DNA from: a virus
IMG/VR virus record: IMGVR_UViG_3300044799_000242
Coordinates: 1-40,715 of that record
Direction: 5' to 3' (one strand)
Length of the DNA stretch: 40,715 nucleotides
Position 1 is the first letter of the stretch. Every line of letters begins with the position of its first letter. The notes below the pieces were generated by a model. That model searched no databases. It saw only the letters and a list, made by a program, of their open reading frames with translations, and was not told the DNA's origin. Below are positions 7,554-15,531 of this stretch, in pieces. The translations under genes were made by a program, and so were the position numbers.

Positions 7554-8617
7554 TCCCTTTTAATAATTTCTACAAAGGACGTAAGGTTTTTGTCACAGGA
7601 CATACCGGGTTTAAAGGCTCCTGGTTATCTATTTTATTGAAATGGCTTGGTGCTGATATATATGGGTATGCATTAAAGCCTCATACAATTCCAAGTTTAT
7701 ACGAATTGGCAAAAATTGATGAATTTATTCATTCTACTATTGGAGATATACGGGATTATGATTTATTACTAAAAACTATCAAAGAAGTACAACCTGAAGT
7801 TATCATTCACATGGCAGCACAACCTCTTGTTATGGAATCTTATAAGAACCCACGTGAAACTTATGAGATTAATGTAATGGGAACTGTGAATATATTTGAG
7901 GCTGCTAAACAGGTAGAAAGTGTAAAAGTAATACTTAATGTTACGACTGATAAATGTTATGAGAATAAGGAATGGCATTGGGGGTATAGAGAGAATGAAC
8001 CTATGGGTGGTTATGATCCTTACTCGAATAGTAAAGGTTGCTCCGAATTAATTACAAGTGCTTTCAGGAGTTCTTTTTTTAATTCTAAAGAAGTGGCTGT
8101 TGCCTCATCTCGTGCCGGGAATGTTATTGGAGGGGGCGACTGGTCTAATGATCGGCTTATACCTGATCTTTTACGTGCAATAATGAAAGGAGAGAAATTA
8201 AAAATACGATGTCCTTATGCTATTCGTCCCTGGCAATACGTGTTAGAACCATTATCAGGATATCTTGTATTATGTGAAAAATTATATTCTGGCGGTACTG
8301 TTTTTGCTGAAGGATGGAATTTTGGACCTGATGACAAAGATGCTAAAAATGTAGAATGGATTACAAATAAAATATGTGAGTTATGGGGAGACAAGATTAG
8401 TTATGAAATAGATATTAATCCTCATCCACATGAAGCAAATTATCTTAAACTGGATTGTTCAAAAACTAAAGCAATACTTGGGTGGTCTCCTAAATGGGAT
8501 ATCGAAACTGCACTTCGTATGATTGTGAATTGGAATAAATCCTTTCTTAATAAAGACGACATGAGGCTGGTTTGTATTAGACAGATTAATGAATATTTTA
8601 ATTATGACAAATCATAA
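7547..8617 (+). CDS. rfbG: CDP-glucose 4,6-dehydratase
   Basis: A 356-residue extended short-chain dehydrogenase. It would convert CDP-glucose to CDP-4-keto-6-deoxyglucose using bound NAD. The Rossmann motif GHTGFKG is at residues 18-24, the catalytic TTDKCY at 133-138 and the active YSNSK at 159-163, all in the expected order. Length fits the family. It overlaps rfbF by 7 bases, and its end overlaps the next gene, so the three enzymes are probably translated together. Confidence 0.93.
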   Translation: MVIPFNNFYKGRKVFVTGHTGFKGSWLSILLKWLGADIYGYALKPHTIPSLYELAKIDEFIHSTIGDIRDYDLLLKTIKEVQPEVIIHMAAQPLVMESYKNPRETYEINVMGTVNIFEAAKQVESVKVILNVTTDKCYENKEWHWGYRENEPMGGYDPYSNSKGCSELITSAFRSSFFNSKEVAVASSRAGNVIGGGDWSNDRLIPDLLRAIMKGEKLKIRCPYAIRPWQYVLEPLSGYLVLCEKLYSGGTVFAEGWNFGPDDKDAKNVEWITNKICELWGDKISYEIDINPHPHEANYLKLDCSKTKAILGWSPKWDIETALRMIVNWNKSFLNKDDMRLVCIRQINEYFNYDKS

Positions 8618-9920
8618 AGCAATCCGGCAGGAGATAATTCAAAAAACAATAGAATATTATCAGGCAAAGTTTATAAAGCAAGATTTTGTACCTGGTAAAT
8701 CAAAGATAAAATATGCCGGGAGGATATTTGATCATCAGGAATTGGTAAATGCAGTTGAAGCCTCTCTTGATTTCTGGCTAACAGAAGGACGATTCTCTGA
8801 ATTATTTACTAAAAAGATAGTAGAGTTTCTTGGAATTAAATATGTACTTCTTACTAATTCAGGATCTTCAGCCAATTTATTAGCAATATCTGCACTTACT
8901 TCAGAGAGACTTGGAGATAGACGGTTAAAACCAGGGGATGAAGTAATTTCTATTTCAGCAGCTTTTCCGGCAACTGTTACACCAATTATTCAATATGGGT
9001 TAGTTCCTGTATTTGTAGATATCAATATTCCAACTTACAATATTAATGTAGAGATGATGCAAAAGGCCATTTCTCCAAAAACACGTTGCATTTTTATTGC
9101 ACACACACTTGGTAATCCATTTGACCTCGATGCTGTGATGCAATTGGCCGATGAATTTCATTTATGGGTGATTGAAGACAATTGCGATGCTTTTGGAAGT
9201 GAATATAAAGGGAAGAAAACAGGTACTTTTGGACACATATCCACTTTATCATTTTACCCGGCTCATCACATTACAACTGGCGAAGGCGGCGCAATCTGTA
9301 CCAATGATCAGCAATTAGCACAAACAGTACGTTCATTCCGGGATTGGGGGCGAGATTGCTATTGCCTAGGTGGTAAGAATAATACTTGTGGTAAACGATT
9401 TACGCAGCAATTTGGGAACCTGCCTTCTGGCTTCGACCATAAATACGTATATTCCGAAATAGGCTATAATTTAAAAATGACAGACATTCAAGCCGCTATT
9501 GGGGCAGCACAAATTGATAAACTTCCTGAGTTTTGTGTTCGCAGAAAAGAAAATTTCAAAGAATGGACTCGTATATTTTCGAAATATCCCGATTATTTTA
9601 TTCTGCCTGAAGCAACTGAAGGTACTAATCCATCATGGTTTGCTTTCATAATAACTTTGAAAGAAGGAACTCCTTTTAGCAGGAATGAGTTAACCAAATA
9701 TTTTGATGACAATTTGATAGAGACACGAAATATATTTGCAGGCAATATTACCAAACAACCGGGATTTATAAATAAACAATGGAGAATTGCCGATCACCTG
9801 AATAACACCGATTATATTATGAATAACACTTTTATTCTTGGTACATATCCCGGATTAACCAAAGAAATATTTAAATACTGTGAAGATATTTTAGATCATT
9901 TTATAAAGAAATTCAATTAA
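8604..9920 (+). CDS. rfbH: CDP-4-keto-6-deoxyglucose 3-dehydrase (E1, PLP and 2Fe-2S)
   Basis: This aminotransferase-fold enzyme removes the C3 hydroxyl of CDP-4-keto-6-deoxyglucose. The usual PLP lysine is replaced by His221 in SFYPAHHITTGEGG, as in known E1 enzymes. The iron-sulfur signature C-x57-C-x-C-x7-C is complete: Cys194, Cys252, Cys254, Cys262. I chose ATG 8604 (MTNHKAIRQE, 438 residues), which matches the family start; an in-frame ATG lies 15 bases upstream. It overlaps rfbG by 14 bases. The partner reductase (RfbI/AscD type) is not in the window. Confidence 0.93.
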   Translation: MTNHKAIRQEIIQKTIEYYQAKFIKQDFVPGKSKIKYAGRIFDHQELVNAVEASLDFWLTEGRFSELFTKKIVEFLGIKYVLLTNSGSSANLLAISALTSERLGDRRLKPGDEVISISAAFPATVTPIIQYGLVPVFVDINIPTYNINVEMMQKAISPKTRCIFIAHTLGNPFDLDAVMQLADEFHLWVIEDNCDAFGSEYKGKKTGTFGHISTLSFYPAHHITTGEGGAICTNDQQLAQTVRSFRDWGRDCYCLGGKNNTCGKRFTQQFGNLPSGFDHKYVYSEIGYNLKMTDIQAAIGAAQIDKLPEFCVRRKENFKEWTRIFSKYPDYFILPEATEGTNPSWFAFIITLKEGTPFSRNELTKYFDDNLIETRNIFAGNITKQPGFINKQWRIADHLNNTDYIMNNTFILGTYPGLTKEIFKYCEDILDHFIKKFN

Positions 9921-9921
9921 T

Positions 9922-10902
9922 ATGGCAGAGATACTTTTTTTAACAGTCGATTCACGAGATACATGTGCGTTTTATCGCTCAGCAGGAGTTGTTAAAGACC
10001 TCCGTAGGAAAACAGATGACAATATCACTTTGGTTCAAATGAATCAAGTAGCCTTAGACTGGTCGTTTATTACTCAGTTTGATTTGATAATGATACAGAG
10101 GGCTTTTTCAAAAGACTCGCTTAATCTTTGTGGTTACATAAAGCAATGCGGAATTTCACTCTGGCTCGACTACGATGATAACCTCTTTGCACTTAACCCA
10201 GAAAACCCGACATACGCCCTTTATAATAATCCGGAAATTCAAGCGAATATAAAGGGAATGTTAAAACTTGCTGATGCGGTAAGTGTCCCGACTGAATATC
10301 TGAGACAGGCATATAGTGAGTTTAATAAGAATATTTTTATTGTCCCTAATGCTTTTCATGATTCATTATTTCAGCGTCCTGAGTTACCAAAACGGACAAA
10401 TAACATAGTCTGGCGTGGCCCGGAGGCTCATATATTTGACCTGATGAGTTATTCCAAAGAGATCAATACGATTACTAAAGAGTTCCCTGAATGGAGGTTT
10501 ATGTTTATGGGATTTTCTCCGTGGTTCCTTTCTGATACAAATAACAAAGGTAACGTTCCATCATTAGATATTGTTGTGTACTATAAAACATTATTCGACA
10601 TGGCTCCGACTTGTTTGCATGTCCCTTTGCATGACAATACTTTTAATAGGTGTAAGAGTAATATAGCCGCAATAGAAGGGAGTTACGCCGGGGCAGTCTG
10701 TATAACTCCGGGCTGGTGGAATATGCCGGGAACAATACCTTATACTGACGGTGCAAGTTATTATGAAGCGATAAGAAGTGTTATAACAGGAGAAGTCGAT
10801 AAGGCAGCTTTAAATAAAATCACCTGGGAATATATCATGGATGTTTTACCACTGAGTAAAGTAAACGTAGAAAGATTACAAATAATTAATTCTTTGCTTT
10901 AG
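9922..10902 (+). CDS. GT-B type glycosyltransferase
   Basis: A 326-residue protein with the look of GT4-like transferases found in phage and cell-surface loci. WLDYDDNLF is at residues 81-89, ADAVSVPTEYLR and IVPNAF follow at the domain junction, and the C-terminal half has SNIAAIEGSYAGAVCI, the region that normally binds the donor nucleotide. Donor and acceptor cannot be read from the sequence. It starts 1 base after rfbH and is followed by a promoter, so it probably ends the first transcription segment of the module. Confidence 0.8.
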   Translation: MAEILFLTVDSRDTCAFYRSAGVVKDLRRKTDDNITLVQMNQVALDWSFITQFDLIMIQRAFSKDSLNLCGYIKQCGISLWLDYDDNLFALNPENPTYALYNNPEIQANIKGMLKLADAVSVPTEYLRQAYSEFNKNIFIVPNAFHDSLFQRPELPKRTNNIVWRGPEAHIFDLMSYSKEINTITKEFPEWRFMFMGFSPWFLSDTNNKGNVPSLDIVVYYKTLFDMAPTCLHVPLHDNTFNRCKSNIAAIEGSYAGAVCITPGWWNMPGTIPYTDGASYYEAIRSVITGEVDKAALNKITWEYIMDVLPLSKVNVERLQIINSLL

Positions 10903-10905
10903 ATA

Positions 10906-10934
10906 TTGTTTATTCGGAATAATATGTAAATTTG
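10906..10934 (+). promoter_or_regulatory. Strong TTG-N18-TAnnTTTG promoter
   Basis: TTG at 10906-10908 is separated by 18 bases from TAAATTTG at 10927-10934, close to the Bacteroidota consensus TTTG-N19/21-TAnnTTTG. The predicted start of transcription is near 10940, exactly where the folded RNA element begins. It lies just after the glycosyltransferase stop and points toward the GT2 gene at 11054. Confidence 0.65.
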
Positions 10935-10939
10935 TAGTG

Positions 10940-11019
10940 CAGCAAACGCATCTTAATGGTACAAACCACAAAAATATTGAGCCTGAGTAAATATAACACC
11001 GTATACCACGGGTTTGCTG
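10940..11019 (+). ncRNA. Candidate structured RNA leader with competing helices
   Basis: An 8-bp closing helix is formed by CAGCAAAC (10940-10947) and GTTTGCTG (11012-11019). Inside it are three small hairpins: TGGT/ACCA (10957-10960 with 10965-10968), ATATT/AATAT (10974-10978 with 10990-10994) and CCGT/ACGG (10999-11002 with 11008-11011). The 3' arm can instead pair with CAAACC (10962-10967) through GGTTTG (11011-11016), so two exclusive folds exist. Transcription is predicted to begin at its first base. It is not a canonical tRNA, since the T-loop signature is absent. A regulatory leader for the downstream glycosyltransferase is an inference. Confidence 0.45.
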
Positions 11020-11053
11020 TTGTATTGAAAGGGCTCTTTAATATCTATTAATT

Positions 11054-11641
11054 ATGAAATTTAGTGTTATAATGGCCTCATTGCTTTCGGACTATCCGGG
11101 AAGTGCAACTGGCAAAGATAAGAAGCTTATCAGGGCCGTGGAATCAGTTTTGAAGCAAACGATGATGAATTTTGAATTAATCATAGTCGCTGATGGATGC
11201 GCTTTAACTGAATTTATAGTCAATCATAACTTTACAGATAAGCGTATTAAACTTATTAAAGTGCAGCGTAAAGAACTCTGGAGCAACGTACCCCGGAACG
11301 CAGGTATTGACGTTGCAAAAGGAAAGTATATCACTTACATTGATAACGATGATAAATGGGGAGAAAATCATTTGCGTATCATTGACGACCAGATGGACAA
11401 TACCGAGAACTGGCTATACTTTAATGATATGCGCTGGAACGGTAAGGAGTTTATTGAACGGCAGATTGATGTTGCTCTTTATGGTCATTGTGGAACGTCA
11501 AATATCTGCCATGCTTCACGGCTAAAACTGAAATGGGAAAAACCCGGTTATGGACACGACTTTCTTTTCATTAAGCAGTTAAGGAAGTTTGAAGGTAAAA
11601 AAATCAGCACGCCGGAATACTTTGTTTGTCATGAAATATAG
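11054..11641 (+). CDS. GT2-family (GT-A) glycosyltransferase
   Basis: A 195-residue transferase with the GT2 layout: the N-terminal beta-strand region MKFSVIMASL, a VLKQTMMNFELIIVADG block at residues 32-48, and the metal/nucleotide motif IDNDDKWG at 96-103 (DxD-type). It is short for the family, so it may be a single-domain enzyme. It is preceded by the promoter and RNA element. Its last codons (YFVCHEI) are repeated 86 bases downstream in a tiny reading frame. Confidence 0.8.
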   Translation: MKFSVIMASLLSDYPGSATGKDKKLIRAVESVLKQTMMNFELIIVADGCALTEFIVNHNFTDKRIKLIKVQRKELWSNVPRNAGIDVAKGKYITYIDNDDKWGENHLRIIDDQMDNTENWLYFNDMRWNGKEFIERQIDVALYGHCGTSNICHASRLKLKWEKPGYGHDFLFIKQLRKFEGKKISTPEYFVCHEI

Positions 11642-11725
11642 TCTATTATGGAAAAAGTTAAGGTAGTTTGGTATTGCGTGGGAGTAAATATAATTGGGCA
11701 GCCGGTTTATGTTTGTCATGAAATA
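11611..11725 (+). repeat. Imperfect direct repeat of the GT2 gene end
   Basis: GCCGG, 8-10 variable bases, then TGTTTGTCATGAAATAT occurs at 11611-11639 and again at 11701-11725. Both copies encode a carboxyl end reading VCHEI. The second copy is the end of a 26-codon frame and abuts the start of a GIY-YIG endonuclease gene. It looks like a relic of a second glycosyltransferase end or of a mobile-element insertion. Confidence 0.6.
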
Positions 11726-11728
11726 TGA
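11648..11728 (+). CDS. 26-aa frame ending like the upstream glycosyltransferase
   Basis: ATG 11648 to TGA 11726-11728 encodes 26 residues ending PVYVCHEI, near-identical to the GT2 gene's EYFVCHEI. It overlaps the following endonuclease start (ATGA). It may be a degenerate C-terminal remnant of a duplicated glycosyltransferase rather than a working gene. Confidence 0.3.
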   Translation: MEKVKVVWYCVGVNIIGQPVYVCHEI

Positions 11729-12114
11729 AAGATATGAATATAGAAACAACTCCATATTATATAAATGTTTCTACGAATGGCACTCCTTTTTATGTTCAAG
11801 GAGATGTTGTTTGTGAGGAGCAAATGATCATGCTAAAAAACCACAAAAAACAGACAGGGCTTTATTATTTATTTGATAAAGGAAGAATTGTTTATATCGG
11901 AGCAAGCGGACGTAATGTATACGAAAGAATCCTTTCTCATATAAAAGATAAAAAATTTGACTCATATTTTATATTCCCATGCACAGATGATAATGGAGTG
12001 GTTAATGAAAAATTATTAAACAGGTGTTTAGATGCGGAAGCAAAATTGATAAGAAAATTTAATCCTGAATATAATCAATTAAGTAATTGCGCATTAAAGA
12101 GGATTTCTAATTAA
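11725..12114 (+). CDS. GIY-YIG nuclease-domain protein
   Basis: A 129-residue protein with the GIY-YIG signature: GLYYL at residues 45-49 and VYIGAS at 56-61, the catalytic Arg68 in NVYERIL, Glu105 in LDAEAKLI and the terminal NPEYNQ. These are the conserved positions of the fold. GIY-YIG proteins in phages often act as homing endonucleases that spread themselves. It carries a 44-residue N-terminal extension with no recognised domain. It lies between two glycosyltransferase genes and next to a second GIY-YIG gene. Confidence 0.85.
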   Translation: MKDMNIETTPYYINVSTNGTPFYVQGDVVCEEQMIMLKNHKKQTGLYYLFDKGRIVYIGASGRNVYERILSHIKDKKFDSYFIFPCTDDNGVVNEKLLNRCLDAEAKLIRKFNPEYNQLSNCALKRISN

Positions 12115-12133
12115 TAATTTGTATATTTATAGT

Positions 12134-12670
12134 ATGAGAATCAGCGGGATATATAAAATACAATCAGTAATAAAGCCAGAACGGATTTATATAGGTTCTG
12201 CTATTTATATAAAAAGTAGATGGGCTATGCACTTATATCAATTAAGAAACAATAAACATGGCTCTCAAAAACTTCAACGGCACTACAATAAATACGGTGA
12301 ATCAGATTTACAATTCTCAATTTTGTCAGGTTGTGAAAAAGAAAGATTAATTGAGCAAGAACAATATTTTATTGATGCTTATAAGCCTTATTTTAATAAT
12401 AGAATAATAGCAGCGAGTAATAATTTAGGATTACGTAATCGGTGGCATCATTCAGAAGAAACGAAAAGGAAATTCTCAAATATTCTTAAGGGAAATAAAC
12501 GTACTTTAGGATTTAAGCATTCCATCGAGACAAGAAGAAAAATAAGTGAAGCATTAAGATTAAGAGTACGAAAACCTATGACTGATGAGACAAAACATAA
12601 ATTAAGTTTAGCAAACAAAGGAAATAAAACTGGTTGGGATATAAACATACTAAAGAGGCATTACAAATAA
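12134..12670 (+). CDS. GIY-YIG homing endonuclease with NUMOD3 repeats, C-terminally frameshifted
   Basis: From ATG 12134 the 178-residue product has GIYKI (residues 5 on) and IYIGS (18-22), Arg29 and His33 in SRWAMH, acidic residues near 74-76 and an FNNR motif. A row of NUMOD3 DNA-binding repeats follows (HHSEETKRKFS, GFKHSIETRRKIS). The repeats run into an early stop at 12670, while the same repeat series continues in another frame to 12933. The nuclease domain is intact, so activity is possible with fewer DNA-binding repeats. A TTG 15 bases upstream is in frame, and ATG is preferred. Confidence 0.8.
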   Translation: MRISGIYKIQSVIKPERIYIGSAIYIKSRWAMHLYQLRNNKHGSQKLQRHYNKYGESDLQFSILSGCEKERLIEQEQYFIDAYKPYFNNRIIAASNNLGLRNRWHHSEETKRKFSNILKGNKRTLGFKHSIETRRKISEALRLRVRKPMTDETKHKLSLANKGNKTGWDINILKRHYK

Positions 12671-12933
12671 TGAGAGAAGCTGGGCTTGGTAAAAAACTCT
12701 CTTTGGAACATAAAAATAAATTAATTGCGGCTAATACAGGAAGGGTTGCTTCTTTAGAAACACGTAGAAAAATAACAGTGGCATTAAAGGGTAAAAAAAG
12801 ATCAATTGAAAGTCGTATTAATATTAGTAACGGACATAAAGGCAATATCCCAACAATTGAAACACGAATACGCCTTAGTGAATCAGGCAAAAAGGCATGG
12901 GTACAAAGAAAATTAAATAAAATAGTAGCATGA
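12637..12933 (+). pseudogene. Detached NUMOD3 C-terminus in a shifted frame
   Basis: Starting at about 12637, the frame one base back encodes GYKHTKEALQ and three to four more NUMOD3-like repeats (SLETRRKITVALKGK, SIESRINISN, TIETRIRLSE), finishing at TGA 12931-12933. It continues the repeat row of the upstream gene. Restoring the frame needs one extra base or two fewer between 12632 and 12636. It ends overlapping the next gene's ATG at 12930, as expected for the original end of the endonuclease gene. A sequencing error is the alternative. Confidence 0.75.
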
Positions 12934-13628
12934 AAGCTCTTATTATAAATTTTAATAGAATTTCACTTCCTGTTAAACTTGCTGATTTTTGTGCAAACCA
13001 TAATATCGATCCGATATTTGTCGATAATAATTCTGATTACCCGCCATTACTTGAATACTACAAAACAACTCCTTATGCGGTTGTAAGGATGAAAGAGAAT
13101 TATGGTTATAAAGTAGTTTGGGAGCAGGACATTTTAAATCGATTAAATATTGCAGACAATTATATTGTCACCGATCCTGATTTGGACTTAACAGGCATCC
13201 CTGATGACTTTCTAAGCGTTTTGGAAGCGGGGCTGATAAAGTACCCTCAATATGATAAATGCGGCTTTAGCCTTGAGATAAACGACCTGCCGCCGACTGA
13301 TTTCTGCCCTGCAAAGTATGAAAAACAGTTTTGGCAATATCCTTTAGATAAAATGTATTTTAATGCTGCAATAGATACGACATTTGCACTATATAAAGTG
13401 CCGTTTCATTCGTATAATGCGATAAGAACAAACCGTCCATATACAGCGAAACACATGCCGTGGTATTATTTTGATTTTGAAGATATGCCCGAAGATGAGC
13501 AGTATTATTTTCGCACCTGCATAGAATCACATAGTATGGGAGGGATATTCACTAATAAATGTAAGGTCTGCAGTAAGGAGTTTAAGGGAACTGTTAAAAT
13601 TGATATTTGTCCAAATTGTCATATATGA
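12930..13628 (+). CDS. GT-A-like glycosyltransferase with C-terminal zinc ribbon
   Basis: A 232-residue protein. The body looks like a GT-A transferase: a beta-strand start, FVDNNSDYPPL at residues 30-40 and YIVTDPDLDL at 78-87, where the Asp pairs would hold metal and nucleotide. The last 22 residues form a zinc ribbon with Cys211, Cys214, Cys227 and Cys230. Such a ribbon on a transferase is unusual. It overlaps the endonuclease tail upstream and the next gene downstream (ATGA). Donor and acceptor are unknown. Confidence 0.7.
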   Translation: MKALIINFNRISLPVKLADFCANHNIDPIFVDNNSDYPPLLEYYKTTPYAVVRMKENYGYKVVWEQDILNRLNIADNYIVTDPDLDLTGIPDDFLSVLEAGLIKYPQYDKCGFSLEINDLPPTDFCPAKYEKQFWQYPLDKMYFNAAIDTTFALYKVPFHSYNAIRTNRPYTAKHMPWYYFDFEDMPEDEQYYFRTCIESHSMGGIFTNKCKVCSKEFKGTVKIDICPNCHI

Positions 13629-14389
13629 TTACAATTTTCATAATATATCAAAACCGCTCAGAATCTTTAAAATGGACTCTAAGGTCATTGCTTAAATACG
13701 ATCCTAAAGATTTTAATGTGCTTATCATTGATGATAACAGTAGAGAAGATATTATACTTCCCGGACTACCTTTCAAAGTTCGGGTGATTAAATTCACTAC
13801 TGAACCATGGACAGATATTTATACGTGTGTTCTTAATATGGGATTTTTTTATGCTTTAGATGGTGATCCTGATATTATAATAATGCAGCACGCGGAATGT
13901 TATCATCAGGGAGACATTTTAAATTATGCTAAAAGAGTTACGGACGATTCTTATATATCCTTTGGCTGTTATGCATTAGGAAAGGACGACACCCCTGAAT
14001 CGTTTGAGATAATTGATAGGCCATGTACTCAAGATGGTCAGAGATCATGGTACAACCATCCTATTATCCGTCCGGTAGGATTCAATTTCTGTTCTGCTAT
14101 CACTGCAAAGAATTTGGTTAAACTGAATGGTTTTGATGAACGATTTAAAGACGGCTGTGCCTATGAAGATGATTATTTCCTTCACCAAGTCAAGATATTA
14201 GGATTAAAGGTCGAGATAACTGCTGATCCTATTGTATTCCATCAGTATCATTTAGTATCATTAAGTGTATCTTTGGAGGCACGAAAGCGGAGATCAGAGG
14301 AGGCATGGGTAAGAAACCAGACTTTATTTAAAACATTATCACAAAGTAAAGAATATAGAGCTAAACATTTATTAACACCTAACTTATGA
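13625..14389 (+). CDS. GT2-type glycosyltransferase
   Basis: Starting at the ATGA overlap 13625 (254 residues; a longer TTG start is less likely), the protein has a GT-A core: ITIFIIYQNR, VLIIDDNSRED near residues 32-42, then IIIMQHAECYH (85-95) in the place of the usual DxD, and NGFDERFKDGCAYEDDYF, which contains the ED catalytic motif. This pattern matches galactosyltransferase-like members of GT2. It is co-translated with the following PLP-fold enzyme (ATGA at 14386-14389). Confidence 0.75.
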   Translation: MITIFIIYQNRSESLKWTLRSLLKYDPKDFNVLIIDDNSREDIILPGLPFKVRVIKFTTEPWTDIYTCVLNMGFFYALDGDPDIIIMQHAECYHQGDILNYAKRVTDDSYISFGCYALGKDDTPESFEIIDRPCTQDGQRSWYNHPIIRPVGFNFCSAITAKNLVKLNGFDERFKDGCAYEDDYFLHQVKILGLKVEITADPIVFHQYHLVSLSVSLEARKRRSEEAWVRNQTLFKTLSQSKEYRAKHLLTPNL

Positions 14390-15531
14390 AAATTAACCTT
14401 ACAAGTGATACAATAGACAGGGCGGATATTAACGCATTAATTGAATGGCTAAAGCAAGACCCTATTCCACAGTTGACAAAAGGGAATCTTACGAAAGAAC
14501 TTGAATCTAAATGGGCAAGGAAAACTGGAACTGAATATTCTGTCTTTATTAATTCAGGTTCATCAGCTATTCTCTTACTACTTGCAGCATATAAAGAGCA
14601 ATTAGGGTATAATCCTAAAATTGTGGTTCCTGCTTTGAGCTGGGTAACAGATATTAGTTCTCCTATGTTATTAAGTTATGATATTCGACTTTGTGATTGT
14701 AATCTTAATGACCTGGGGTGTGACTTAATAGAACTCGAAAGTATCTTTAAGGAATTTAAACCTGATTTATTCCTTTCCGTATCACCGCTCGGATTAATCC
14801 CGGACATGGACAGAATAATAAATCTATGTAAAGAGTATAATGTTACTTTCATTGAAGATAATTGTGAGAGCATGGGGTCATGTATTGGAACTGAAGGGAT
14901 GTTAGGTTCATTTGGTCATTCGTCTGTCTTTTCAATGTATTATGGACATCACCTGAGTACAATAGAGGGAGGATTTATAAATACCAGCGATAAAGAATTA
15001 TATAATTTACTTCTTTCAATGCGGAGTCACGGATGGGATAGGGACTGGGATCCTATAGATCAGATAAAAGCAAGAAAAGTATGGAATATTGGTGATTTTG
15101 AAGCTCTTTATACATTTTATTATCCTGGTCTTAATGTACGATCAACAGATTTACAGGCATTTATCGGGTTGAGGCAATTAGATAAACTTAACACGTTTGT
15201 TGATAAGAGAAACTATAACTTTCGGTATTATTTGAAAAATATCAAAGACAATATACTGGATTTAAAGGAAAGAGGTTGTGTTTCAAACTTTGCTTATCCT
15301 GTTGTCAGTCTTAAAAAGGAAAGAATTGTTAAGGACTTACAGGAAAACGATGTTGCTGTCCGCCCTCTTATTGCCGGGTCAATCGGTAAGCAACCGTTCT
15401 GGATTAAAAAACATGGTAATTATAAGTATCTCAATGCGGATTTAATTCATAACTTTGGATTCTACTTACCTAATCATCAGGATTTAACTGAGGAAGAAAT
15501 GAATTTTATTATAGAAATTGTAAACAGATGA
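14386..15531 (+). CDS. DegT-fold sugar 3-dehydratase-like enzyme (His in place of Lys)
   Basis: A 381-residue member of the DegT/DnrJ/EryC1 fold. The PLP lysine position is occupied by His188 in FSMYYGHHLSTIEGG, as in GDP-4-keto-6-deoxymannose 3-dehydratase (ColD), and the PLP-aspartate block is IEDNCESMGS at about 156-165. The Fe-S cysteine cluster of RfbH is absent (no C-x-C after GWDRDWD), so this is not a second E1. The His argues for dehydration/deoxygenation rather than transamination. Substrate is unknown, and no GDP-mannose 4,6-dehydratase is visible. It overlaps both neighbours by ATGA. Confidence 0.75.
   Translation: MKINLTSDTIDRADINALIEWLKQDPIPQLTKGNLTKELESKWARKTGTEYSVFINSGSSAILLLLAAYKEQLGYNPKIVVPALSWVTDISSPMLLSYDIRLCDCNLNDLGCDLIELESIFKEFKPDLFLSVSPLGLIPDMDRIINLCKEYNVTFIEDNCESMGSCIGTEGMLGSFGHSSVFSMYYGHHLSTIEGGFINTSDKELYNLLLSMRSHGWDRDWDPIDQIKARKVWNIGDFEALYTFYYPGLNVRSTDLQAFIGLRQLDKLNTFVDKRNYNFRYYLKNIKDNILDLKERGCVSNFAYPVVSLKKERIVKDLQENDVAVRPLIAGSIGKQPFWIKKHGNYKYLNADLIHNFGFYLPNHQDLTEEEMNFIIEIVNR

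Noticed and set aside
10940-11019. tRNA gene
   Set aside because: Length and a cloverleaf-like branching are suggestive, but the D- and T-arm signatures and a normal anticodon loop are missing, and the helices compete with one another.
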